A DNA stretch of 64,000 nucleotides, taken from positions 744,001 through 808,000 of the forward strand of contig CANLOY010000001.1 of assembly GCA_947493005.1 (NCBI GenBank). The letters are read 5' to 3'. Positions 54,801-62,330 of this stretch are shown piece after piece. Source of the stretch: an uncultured Roseivirga sp. Its GTDB lineage: Bacteria > Bacteroidota > Bacteroidia > Cytophagales > Cyclobacteriaceae. The notes beneath the pieces are model-generated. The model had not been told where the DNA came from, did not search any database, and worked only from the letters and a program-made list of their open reading frames with translations. Every line of letters begins with the position of its first letter. Position 1 is the first letter of the stretch. Both the position numbers and the translations under genes were made by a program.

Positions 54801-57800
54801 GCACTTACACTTAAGTCGACTGTTGGAGAGTCATTATCAGTAATAGATACATTCTGAGTAGTCGTACTGCCCAAAGTAACGCCTGTCGAAGGGTTACTAA
54901 TCGTTAAAGTAGCGGTCTCAGTGCCTTCAATATCTGAGTCGTCTTGAATCGTAAATGTGACTGTTCCAGAAGTCTGGCCATTAATAATAGTAATGGTGGT
55001 GCCACTCAAAGTGTAATCCGTTCCTGTGATTCCAGATCCCGTCACACTAAGGTCTAATGTCTGATCACCAGATACTGCCTGAGATGCCGTAGCCGTTACG
55101 GTTATCACAGTTCCTGCTGCTTCGGTTCCAGTATTAGCACTTACACTCAGGTTCACGGATGGAAAATCATTATCGGTGATAGATACATTCTGAGTAGTCG
55201 TACTGCCCAAAGTAACGCCTGTCGAAGGGTTACTAATCGTTAAAGTAGCGGTCTCAGTGCCTTCAATATCTGGGTCGTCTTGAACAGTAAACGTAATCGT
55301 TCCAGTAGTCTGGCCATTAAGGATCGTGATAGTCGTTCCACTTAGAGTATAGTCAGTACCAGTGATACCAGTACCTGTAACACCAACGTCAACCGTTTGA
55401 TCTCCAGTGACTGTCTGAGATGCGGTAGCCGTTACGGTTATCACAGTTCCTGCTGCTTCGGTGCTGGTATTAGCACTTACACTCAAATCAATAGATGGAA
55501 AATCATTATCGGTAATGGATATATTTTGAGTAGTGGTACTACCCAATGTAATTCCTGCTGAAGGATTACTAATTGTTAAAGTGGCGGTCTCGGTACCTTC
55601 AATTGCACTATCATCCTGAACAATGAAGGTGACTGTTCCTGTTATTTGACCATTCAAAATAGTAATAGTCGTACCGCTTAATGTATAATCCGTACCAGTA
55701 ATGCCTGTGCCACTGACTCCTAAGTCAACCGTTTGATCTCCACTAACCGCTTGAGATGAAGTTGCAGTAACAGTGATGGCTGTTGTTCCTGCTTCGGTGC
55801 CAGTATTAGCACTTACACTCAAATCAACTGATGGAAAATCATCATCCGTAATGGATATATTTTGGGCAGTAGCACTGCCTAAAGTCACTCCTGCTGAAGG
55901 GTTACTAATTGTTAAAATAGCGGTCTCAGCACCCTCAATGGCACTATCATCCTGAACAGTAAAAGTCACTGTACCTGTAGTCTGGCCATTCAAAATAGTA
56001 ATAGTTGTGCCACTCAATGTATAATCTGAACTTGTTATATCTGTGCCACTGACTCCCAAGTCAACAGTCTGATCACCGGAAACTGCCTGAGATGCGGTAG
56101 CTGTTACGGTTATCACAGTTCCTGCTGCTTCGGTTCCAGCATTAGCACTTACACTCAAATCAACTGATGGAAAATCATCATCCGTAATGGATACATTCTG
56201 AGTAGTCGTACTGCCTAAAGTCACTCCTGCAGATGGATTACTAATCGTAAGCGTGGCGGTCTCAGTACCTTCAATATCTGAGTCGTCTTGAATCGTAAAC
56301 GTCACTGAACCTGTCGTCTGACCATTTAATATCGTGATCGTAATGCTACTTAATGTGTAATCTGTACCTGTAATTCCTGTACCTGTCACACCTAAGTCAA
56401 CCGTTTGATTTCCACTAACCGCTTGAGATGATGTGGCAGTAACAGTGATGGCTGTTGTTCCTGCTTCTGCACCTGTATTAGCACTTACACTTAAGTCGAC
56501 TGTTGGAGAGTCATTATCAGTAATAGATACATTCTGAGTAGTCGTACTGCCTAAAGTCACTCCTGCAGATGGATTACTAATCGTAAGCGTGGCGGTCTCA
56601 GTACCTTCAATATCTGAGTCGTCTTGAATCGTAAACGTCACTGAACCTGTCGTCTGACCATTTAATATCGTGATCGTAATGCTACTTAATGTGTAATCTG
56701 TACCTGTAATTCCTGTACCTGTCACACCTAAGTCAACCGTTTGATTTCCACTAACCGCTTGAGATGATGTGGCAGTAACAGTGATGGCTGTTGTTCCTGC
56801 TTCTGCACCTGTATTAGCACTTACACTTAAGTCGACTGTTGGAAAGTCATTATCAGTAATAGCTATGTTTTGAGTAGTAGTACTGCCCAATGTAACACCT
56901 GCTGAAGGATTACTAATCGTCAAAGTCGCAGTCTCGGTGCCTTCAATATCTGAGTCATCCTGAACCGTGAAGGTCACTGTACCAGTAGTCTGACCATTTA
57001 ATATGGTAATAGTCATGCCGCTTAATATATAATCCGTACTGGTAATTCCCGTGCCTGTCACACCAAGGTTAACTGTCTGATCTCCGGTTACAGCTTGAGA
57101 TGAAGTTGCTGTGACTGTAATTACCGTAGTTCCAGCTTCGGTTCCAGCATTGGCACTTACACTCAAATCAACTGTTGGAAAATCATTATCGGTAATCGCT
57201 ATATTTTGTGTAGTGGTACTACCCAATGTAACTCCTCCTGAAGGATTACTAATCGTCAAAGTCGCGGTCTCAGCCCCCTCTATGGCACTATCATCCTGAA
57301 CAGTAAAAGTCACTGAACCGGTAGTCTGGCCACTCAAAATGGTAATAGTAGTATTGCTCAAAGCATAGTCTGTATTCGCAATGCCTGTACCACTAACTCC
57401 TAAATCAACCGTTTGATCTCCACTAACAACCTGAGATGAAGTTGCTGTGACTGTAACAACCGTAGTCCCTGCCTCGGTGCCAGTATTAGCCGACACACTT
57501 AAGTCGACTGTTGGAAAATCATTATCAGTAATGGCTACATTTTGAGTAGTCGTACTGCCCAAAGTAAGCCCTGCTGAAGGATTACTAATCGTTAAAGTTG
57601 CAGTCTCGGTGCCTTCAATTGCACTATCATCCTGAATGGTAAAAGTGACTGTACCTGTAGTCTGACCATTGAGAATAGTAATTGTAGTACCACTTAGTGT
57701 ATAATCTGTTCCTGTAATACCAGTACCACTTACCCCTAAATTTACTGTCTGATCTCCGGTGACGGCTTGGGAAGCTGTAACGGTAACCGTTATCACTGTA

Positions 57801-60800
57801 GTTCCGGCCTCCGTTCCTGAGTTGGCACTTACACTTAAGTCAACCGATGAAAAATCATCATCAGTAATCGCTATGTTTTGAGTAGTCGTACTCCCCAAAG
57901 TAATGCCTGCAGATGGATTACTAATTGTTAAAATAGCGGTCTCTGTGCCTTCAATATCAGCATCATCCTGAACCGTGAAGGTCACTGTACCAGTAGTCTG
58001 ACCATTTAATATGGTAATGGTAGAACCGCTTAAAGTATAATCTGTGCCCGTAATGCCTGTTCCACCAACTCCTAAGTCAACCGTTTGATCTCCACTAACC
58101 GCTTGAGATGATGTGGCAGTAACAGTGATAACTGTGCCTGCTGCTTCGGTGCCAGTATTAGCGCTTACACTCAAATCAACTGTTGGAAAATCATCATTAG
58201 TAATAGCTATGTTTTGAGTAGTAGTACTGCCCAATGTAACACCTGCAGATGGATTGCTAATTGTTAAAATAGCTGTCTCTGTACCTTCAATAGCACTGTC
58301 ATCCTGAATCGTAAAAGTGACTGTGCCCGTAGTCGCACCATTCAAAATGGTGATAGTAGAATTGCTAAGGACATAATCAGTACCTGTAATACCAGTACCA
58401 GAAATTCCCAGGTCAACGGTTTGGTCTCCTGAAACTGCACTTGAAGCAGTGGCTGTTACTGTGATAGCTGTTGATCCTGCTTCGGTTCCAGCATTAGCTG
58501 AAACACTCAGTTCTACAGATGGAAAATCATCATCAGTGATGGCTACATTTTGAGTAGTGGTACTGCCCAAAGTAAGCCCTGCTGAAGGATTGCTGATCGT
58601 TAAGGTGGCGGTCTCTGTGCCTTCAATATCTGAATCGTCTTGCACTGTAAAAGTGGCTGTGCCTGTCGTTTGACCACTCAGAATGGTAATAGTGGTATTG
58701 TTAAGCGTATAATCTGTGCCAGTGATTCCTGTCCCCGTCACACCTAAGTCAACCGTCTGGTCGCCCGAAACTCCGCCCGAAGCGGTGGCAGTTACTGTGA
58801 TGACCGTACCATCTGCTTCAGTACCGCTATTGGCCGATACCGACAAGTTGACTTCAGGGGCACCACAGAGCGTAAAGCGCATAATGGGTCTATTTGCTAC
58901 CGAATTTCCGGTTGTTTGAGCAGTACCGGCTGTCGAGGAGCTTTCAGAGTATAGCGACATCGTATTGTCGGTATTTTCCAAATCAATGGTGGAAGAGGTT
59001 CCAGAAGAGTTGAATGTATCAGTTACAAACTCTATTACCAGATTGCTGCTACCATCCCAGACGAATGGATTGTCCAGTGTAAAGGTCTGCCAACCCACCG
59101 TTGCCGTATTCGGTATATTTCCGACTCCAATTACTGTAGTAAGCCCATTTATATAGGATCCAGTACTTGAGGTGGTTCCAGCCGTGTAGAAATTTTGTGT
59201 GGTGGTACCCATTTTCATAACCAACCCATCTACAGGGCTTGTATTGGCACTTACAAAATTGAGGTCAAGGGCCGTGATCAAACCTGCACCTGATATTCCA
59301 ATTTCATTAAGTTCGGCAGCCGTAATAATATATTGTCTCCGGATGCTTCGATTACCAACAATAAACACCCAATATGGACTAGTTGCGATAACCTGTAGTT
59401 CCGAAGTTCCTCTTGTATAGACTCCAGATGCACTGCAAGCCTCATCAGTAATAAGGATGTCTTCCGTAGTGTTGGTTCCTAGTGTAAGACCTGTTGAGGG
59501 ATTGCTTATGGTAATTGTAGCCGTTTCTGCTATTTCATTGTCCGTGTCACTTTGAATGGTAAAGGTGGCTGTACCGATAGTCTGTCCGTTCAGAATGGTG
59601 ATAGTTGAATTGCTGAGTGCGTAATCAGCACTGGTTATCCCCGTACCAGAAACACCAAGGTTAACAGTTTTATCACCGGATACAGCAGCAGAAGCAGTAG
59701 CGGTTACGGTAACTACAGTACCGTCAACCTCATTTCCTGTATTAGCAGAAACACTTAATTCAACTGTTGGGAAATCATTATCGGTAATCGCTATGTTTTT
59801 AGTGGTAGTGCTACCCAAAGTAATTCCTGCCGATGGGTTGCTAATTGTAAGTGTGGCGGTCTCTGTACCTTCAATATCGGAATCATCTTGCACGGTGAAC
59901 GTGACTGTTCCGGTGGTCTGGCCATTCAATATGCTGATAGTGGTATTGCTAAGTGTATAATCTGTACTGGTGATTCCAGTACCTGTCACACCTAAGTCAA
60001 CCGTTTGGTCGCCTGAAACTGCTTGAGAGGCGGTAGCCGTAACTGTGATAGCAGTCATACCTACTTCTGTTCCCGCATTAGCAGATACACTCAGGTTAAC
60101 ATCTTGTACTGATACTGTTGTAGTAAAGGTTTTAACCGTTCCATAACTGGTTCCTAACTGATTAATCGCATAAGCGGCATAGGAATACTGAGTCCCATCA
60201 ATTAATCCTGAAACCGTTTCATTAAAGACTCCTACACCCGTACCATTCACTGCTTTGATTGTACCTGTACCGCCAATCTGTGGATTGGCATTGGTAGCAG
60301 TTGGCGCATAGACAATACCTCGTTCAGTAACTGAAAAACCACCACTTGAGACAACTTCACCTCCAAGGTCAGCAGAGGTTCCCATAATGTTAGTTGCATC
60401 AGCCGTTGTCGCTGTTGGCAATTGTACAGAAGTACCATCGGTATTATAGTGTACCGTTACACTTGTATAACGGTTATTTATTGTTGTACCGAACGGATAA
60501 TCCTTACCCACACCTCCTTTAATTTCTATGTTAGCATCACTACCTAAACTTGTTTGTGTACTACTACCATTTGTATATTGGGTAGCACCATCAGTTGTTA
60601 TGAAAGTGAGATAAAAGCCATAGGTTTGTCCGGCAGGAATAGTGACATTAATAGGGATAGGAATAGACACATTGGAACCAGACGCTCCAGCATCGATGCT
60701 AGCCGTACCGGCCAGTGTCCAGTCTCCTGCTGTAGATTCCGAACCTACGAATGAGCCCGACTTATAGTGTATTTCATAACCAACAGCACCCACTGAAAGC

Positions 60801-62089
60801 AAGAAATGATCAAAGCTGTTGATAATGACCTCATTGTTGGCTACAATATCAAACATAACGCCCCTCTGCTGGTTATCTGGTGTCTGCTCAGTGCTAGGTA
60901 AGCTGGTGAAAGTAGTTGGAGGAGTACCATCATTATCTGTAATGGTTACATTTTGGGTGGTGGTGGTACCGAGCGTCAACCCTGAAGAAGGATTGCTTAT
61001 GGTAAGTGTTGCCGTTTCAGTTCCCTCCGCATCCGCATCATCCTGAATGGTGAAGGTCACTGTACCTGTAGTCTGACCATCCAGAATCGTTATGGTGGTA
61101 TTGCTTAAGGTATAATCTGTGCTTGTGATTCCTGTGCCACTTACTCCCAAGTCAATAGTCTGGTCTCCCGAAACCGCTGAGGAGGCTGTTGCCGTTGCAG
61201 TGATCACCGTTCCATCTGCCTCTGTTCCGCTATTGGAAGACACGCTCAATTCTACTTCAGGGTTAGAGGCCCCCGTGCTGCCCGTTACCTGAATGTTGTC
61301 AAACCTCCAGAGTTCAGTGGCCGTCCAGCTCACACAGGAAATTCTCCACTCTATGGTGTTGCCTATGCCGGATGAAATAGTAGTAGCATAGCTCTCGGTT
61401 CCTCCGGATATATCGCCTATCTGAATCATACTTCCCGGAGCTTCAGTCATCGTAGCCACACAGTTGTCTTCTGCCACTTCCTGCCATGTGCCTCCATCAA
61501 TTCTGTATTCCAGCTTTACCCAGTCGATACATATGGTTCCTGAGCCACTACAGTCTGCACAGGCTTCCATGTTTCCATCTTCAGACATGTCCATGGTAAA
61601 ATCGATCCTGTTGTAACCGGAAGTATTGATGGTCCCGGTGGTCCAGGTAGCAGCAGGGCTATTAGGGTCTTTGGCTTCAAGGAGGCCTCCTACCACTTTG
61701 AAATAGTCTGTAGTGGCCAGTGCACCTGGTGTCAGGGCTGTCCAGGAAACACCACCTGTATTATCTACACCTGTGGTTGCATTTTCGGCCTCGTCAAAGG
61801 TCTCTGAAAAAAGGAGAGTGCCTGATGCAGCATTTATTGGCAATACTAAGGAAGACTCTTTCGTGAAGGTTGCAAAATGCATGATTGATATTACACTCGT
61901 GTTGTCTCTCTCATCAAGCTTATTTTCAATGTTTTTTAATCCGCCATTCTTAGACAGTCCATCAGTCCAATATGACATACCATCATTGACCTCATAAAGT
62001 ATATTATTAGAGGGCAATGATTGCCCTTTAGCAATCACCGAACTCAAGATGAAAGTAAGTGTCCATAAAAGGAATCGAATGCAAAGCAT
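48836..62089 (-). CDS. Giant (about 4,400-residue) T9SS-secreted adhesin with 30 Calx-beta repeats
   Basis: The gene encodes a signal peptide (MLCIRFLLWTLTFILSSVIAKGQ) and a jelly-roll-like domain with paired cysteines (about residues 90-285). Calx-beta 1 (61255-60920) and an FN3-like insert (60919-60101) follow, then Calx-beta 2-3 (60100 to about 59430), a second jelly-roll insert (to 58853) and Calx-beta 4-30 (58852-49763). A Big/invasin-like domain and thrombospondin type-3 DxDGDG repeats (about 49470-49130) precede the type B T9SS domain (INKIFSPNGDGINDVL...TVTGFFILKR). Calx-beta and TSP3 bind Ca2+. It is probably a surface adhesin or matrix protein like SprB/RemA. A TTG 16 codons upstream is a less likely start. 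The frame is unbroken over 13 kb. Confidence 0.93.
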   Translation of the reverse strand: MLCIRFLLWTLTFILSSVIAKGQSLPSNNILYEVNDGMSYWTDGLSKNGGLKNIENKLDERDNTSVISIMHFATFTKESSLVLPINAASGTLLFSETFDEAENATTGVDNTGGVSWTALTPGALATTDYFKVVGGLLEAKDPNSPAATWTTGTINTSGYNRIDFTMDMSEDGNMEACADCSGSGTICIDWVKLEYRIDGGTWQEVAEDNCVATMTEAPGSMIQIGDISGGTESYATTISSGIGNTIEWRISCVSWTATELWRFDNIQVTGSTGASNPEVELSVSSNSGTEADGTVITATATASSAVSGDQTIDLGVSGTGITSTDYTLSNTTITILDGQTTGTVTFTIQDDADAEGTETATLTISNPSSGLTLGTTTTQNVTITDNDGTPPTTFTSLPSTEQTPDNQQRGVMFDIVANNEVIINSFDHFLLSVGAVGYEIHYKSGSFVGSESTAGDWTLAGTASIDAGASGSNVSIPIPINVTIPAGQTYGFYLTFITTDGATQYTNGSSTQTSLGSDANIEIKGGVGKDYPFGTTINNRYTSVTVHYNTDGTSVQLPTATTADATNIMGTSADLGGEVVSSGGFSVTERGIVYAPTATNANPQIGGTGTIKAVNGTGVGVFNETVSGLIDGTQYSYAAYAINQLGTSYGTVKTFTTTVSVQDVNLSVSANAGTEVGMTAITVTATASQAVSGDQTVDLGVTGTGITSTDYTLSNTTISILNGQTTGTVTFTVQDDSDIEGTETATLTISNPSAGITLGSTTTKNIAITDNDFPTVELSVSANTGNEVDGTVVTVTATASAAVSGDKTVNLGVSGTGITSADYALSNSTITILNGQTIGTATFTIQSDTDNEIAETATITISNPSTGLTLGTNTTEDILITDEACSASGVYTRGTSELQVIATSPYWVFIVGNRSIRRQYIITAAELNEIGISGAGLITALDLNFVSANTSPVDGLVMKMGTTTQNFYTAGTTSSTGSYINGLTTVIGVGNIPNTATVGWQTFTLDNPFVWDGSSNLVIEFVTDTFNSSGTSSTIDLENTDNTMSLYSESSSTAGTAQTTGNSVANRPIMRFTLCGAPEVNLSVSANSGTEADGTVITVTATASGGVSGDQTVDLGVTGTGITGTDYTLNNTTITILSGQTTGTATFTVQDDSDIEGTETATLTISNPSAGLTLGSTTTQNVAITDDDFPSVELSVSANAGTEAGSTAITVTATASSAVSGDQTVDLGISGTGITGTDYVLSNSTITILNGATTGTVTFTIQDDSAIEGTETAILTISNPSAGVTLGSTTTQNIAITNDDFPTVDLSVSANTGTEAAGTVITVTATSSQAVSGDQTVDLGVGGTGITGTDYTLSGSTITILNGQTTGTVTFTVQDDADIEGTETAILTISNPSAGITLGSTTTQNIAITDDDFSSVDLSVSANSGTEAGTTVITVTVTASQAVTGDQTVNLGVSGTGITGTDYTLSGTTITILNGQTTGTVTFTIQDDSAIEGTETATLTISNPSAGLTLGSTTTQNVAITDNDFPTVDLSVSANTGTEAGTTVVTVTATSSQVVSGDQTVDLGVSGTGIANTDYALSNTTITILSGQTTGSVTFTVQDDSAIEGAETATLTISNPSGGVTLGSTTTQNIAITDNDFPTVDLSVSANAGTEAGTTVITVTATSSQAVTGDQTVNLGVTGTGITSTDYILSGMTITILNGQTTGTVTFTVQDDSDIEGTETATLTISNPSAGVTLGSTTTQNIAITDNDFPTVDLSVSANTGAEAGTTAITVTATSSQAVSGNQTVDLGVTGTGITGTDYTLSSITITILNGQTTGSVTFTIQDDSDIEGTETATLTISNPSAGVTLGSTTTQNVSITDNDSPTVDLSVSANTGAEAGTTAITVTATSSQAVSGNQTVDLGVTGTGITGTDYTLSSITITILNGQTTGSVTFTIQDDSDIEGTETATLTISNPSAGVTLGSTTTQNVSITDDDFPSVDLSVSANAGTEAAGTVITVTATASQAVSGDQTVDLGVSGTDITSSDYTLSGTTITILNGQTTGTVTFTVQDDSAIEGAETAILTISNPSAGVTLGSATAQNISITDDDFPSVDLSVSANTGTEAGTTAITVTATSSQAVSGDQTVDLGVSGTGITGTDYTLSGTTITILNGQITGTVTFIVQDDSAIEGTETATLTISNPSAGITLGSTTTQNISITDNDFPSIDLSVSANTSTEAAGTVITVTATASQTVTGDQTVDVGVTGTGITGTDYTLSGTTITILNGQTTGTITFTVQDDPDIEGTETATLTISNPSTGVTLGSTTTQNVSITDNDFPSVNLSVSANTGTEAAGTVITVTATASQAVSGDQTLDLSVTGSGITGTDYTLSGTTITIINGQTSGTVTFTIQDDSDIEGTETATLTISNPSTGVTLGSTTTQNVSITDNDSPTVDLSVSANTGTEAAGTVITVTATASQAVSGDQTVDLGVSGAGIMGTDYALSGSTITILNGQTTGSVTFAIQNDSDIEGTETVTLTISNPSSGVSLGSTTTQNVSITDNDFPTVDLSVSANTGAEAGTTAITVTATSSQAVSGNQTVDLGINGTGITSTDFILSATTITILNGQTTGTVTFTVQDDSTIEGTETATLTISNPSAGVTLGSTTTQNVSITDNDFPTVDLSVSANTGAEAGTTAITVTATSSQAVSGNQTVDLGVTGTGITGTDYTLSSITITILNGQTTGSVTFTVQDDADIEGTETATLTISNPSAGVTLGSTTTQNVSITDNDFPSIDLSVSANAGTESGTTIITVTATSSTAVTGDQTVDLGVSGTGISGTDYMLSNTTITILNGQTTGSVTFTVQDDSDIEGPETAVLTISNPSSGVVLGSTTNQNVVITDNDFAPNPIVSLSVTTNSGTEAAGTVITVTATASSAVTGDQTVDLGVNGTGINGTDYTLSGTTITILNGQTTGTVTFTVQDDTNIEGTETATLTIGNPSTGVTLGSTTTQNIAITDNDFPLVDLSVSANTGTEAAWTVITVTATSSQAVSGDQTIDLGVSGTGITGGDYTLSGTTITILNGQTSGTVTFIVQDDSDIEGPETAVLAINNPSSGILLGSITSQNIVITDNDFAANPIVSLGASTNSGTEAGATAITVTATASSAVSGDQTVDLGVSGTGISGTDYMLSNTTMTILNGQITGIVTFTIQDDNTIEGTETAILTISNPSSGITLGSTTTQNIAITDNDFPSVDLSVSANTGTEAAGTVITVTATASQAVTGDQTVDLGVSGTGITGADYTLSNTTITILDGQTSGTVTFIVQDDSDIEGTETATLTISNPSAGITLGSTTTQDIAITDNDFPSVDLSVSASAGTEAAGTVITVTATASQAVTGDQTVDLGVTGTGIAGTDYTLSSSTITILNGQTTGTVTFTIQDDLDIEGTETAALTISNPSSGLTLGSTTTQNIAITDDDFPSVDLNASANAGTEAGTTVITVTATSSQAVTGDQTVDLGVSGTGITGTDYTLSSTTMTILNGQTTGTVTFTVQDDSAIEGTEIATLTISNPSAGITLGSTTTQNIAITDNDFPSVDLSVSANTGTEAGTTVITVTATASSAVSGDQTVDLGVSGTGITSADYTLSSTTITILNGQTTGMVTFTVQDDSDIEGSETATLTIGNPSAGITLGSTTTQNITITDDDFPSVDLSVSASTGTEAAGTVITVTATASQAVTGDQTVNLVVTGAGIMGTDYALSNSTITILDGATTGTVTFTVQDDSDIEGTETATLTISNPSAGITLGSTTTQNIVITDNDFPSIDLSVSANTGTEAGATAITVTATASAAVSGDQTIDLGVSGTGITGTDYTLSNTTITILNGQTTGTVTFTVQDDSTIEGTETATLTISNPSAGITLGSTTTQNIVITDNDFPPVDLSVSANTGTEAAGTVITVTATASAAVTGDQTVDLGVSGSGITGTDYTLSSSTITILNGQTSGTVTFTIQDDSDIEGTETATLTISNPSAGITLGSTTTQNIAITDNDFPIVELSVNTNTGTEAATTAIIVTATAASTVVGDQSVDIGVSGTGITNTDYTLSTTTITILNGQTIGTATFTIQDDTDIEGNETAVLTLSNPTSGVVLGSMITQSIQIGDNDAADPTNVNTTITATPLSVMADGIATSTIEVQLSDAGGNLLTNSGGAVLLNTTGSAVLSAVTDNLDGSYTATITNTVSEVVTITGLLEGVLIRDNEEVTFTPNITDSDGDGIIDIEEDLNNNGNLDDDDTDGDGLPNYLDNDDDGDSIRTQDEDIDNNGNPDNDDTDGDGLPNYLDNDDDGDGIPTLEEDANNNLNLFDDDTDGDGIFNFLDSEENMNINKIFSPNGDGINDVLQIRDAEKYPNNRVSIFNRNGSLVFEITGYNNRDKGWTGVPNTGFFVNTDRIVPNGTYFYVIEPNDGSKTVTGFFILKR
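49130..49470 (-). repeat. Thrombospondin type-3 calcium-binding repeats (coding)
   Basis: Several DTDGDGLPNYLDNDDDGD-type units are encoded in near-copy DNA between the last Calx-beta-linked domain and the sorting domain. This is a rigid calcium-dependent stalk typical of T9SS type B cargo. Confidence 0.85.
49763..58852 (-). repeat. Tandem array of 27 Calx-beta repeats, 336-bp period (coding)
   Basis: Repeat starts (VDLSV/VELSV) run from 58852 to 50098, a distance of 8754 bp. This equals 26 units of 336 bp plus 18 bp from two copies with a 3-residue longer linker (DFAPNP, DFAANP). Every other unit is exactly 112 residues. DNA identity between copies is high. Units at 56191-56505 and 56527-56841 are identical base for base as read, and blocks from them recur at about 53944-54180 and 54385-54530. 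Confidence 0.92.
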
Positions 62090-62225
62090 TCTGTTATGAT
62101 TTACTATGCTTTTTTTAGCCGGTTTCAAAGCAGTCAATAAGTAATGTTCTGGCGTCAGTCAACCTTTAATCCTTTGACTTGAGAAAAGGTTACTTTTGAG
62201 AAGTGAAATTAGATGGAGAGTATAG

Positions 62226-62279
62226 CTGAGTCTTAACTCAGAATTGACATTCTTTGACAGATTTCGGGCAAACCTGCCC
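62226..62279. other. Two small hairpins between the hybrid kinase and giant-adhesin genes
   Basis: CTGAGT/ACTCAG (62226-62241) and GGGCA/TGCCC (62266-62279) lie in the gap between the kinase stop (62331) and the adhesin start. Neither has a T-run. They may be weak termination or leader structures; no -7 consensus for the adhesin was found. Confidence 0.3.
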
Positions 62280-62330
62280 TTCTATTGATTTTAGGAGGTT
62301 TAAAGTAAGTGGCCCGACAAAAAGTAGAGG

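Noticed and set aside
49763-58852. Regular repeats considered as a CRISPR array or intergenic satellite
   Set aside because: The 336-bp units are in frame, coding and far longer than CRISPR repeats, with no spacers or cas genes.
49300-61050. Many plus-strand open frames of 60-95 codons opposite the Calx-beta array
   Set aside because: They repeat with the 336-bp period of the minus-strand gene, have Val/Ser/Pro-rich products from antisense translation and no starts or signals of their own. They are shadows of the adhesin gene.
62090-62137. TTG-initiated 16-codon extension of the giant adhesin
   Set aside because: The ATG at 62089 starts a standard signal peptide; the longer start is possible but less likely.
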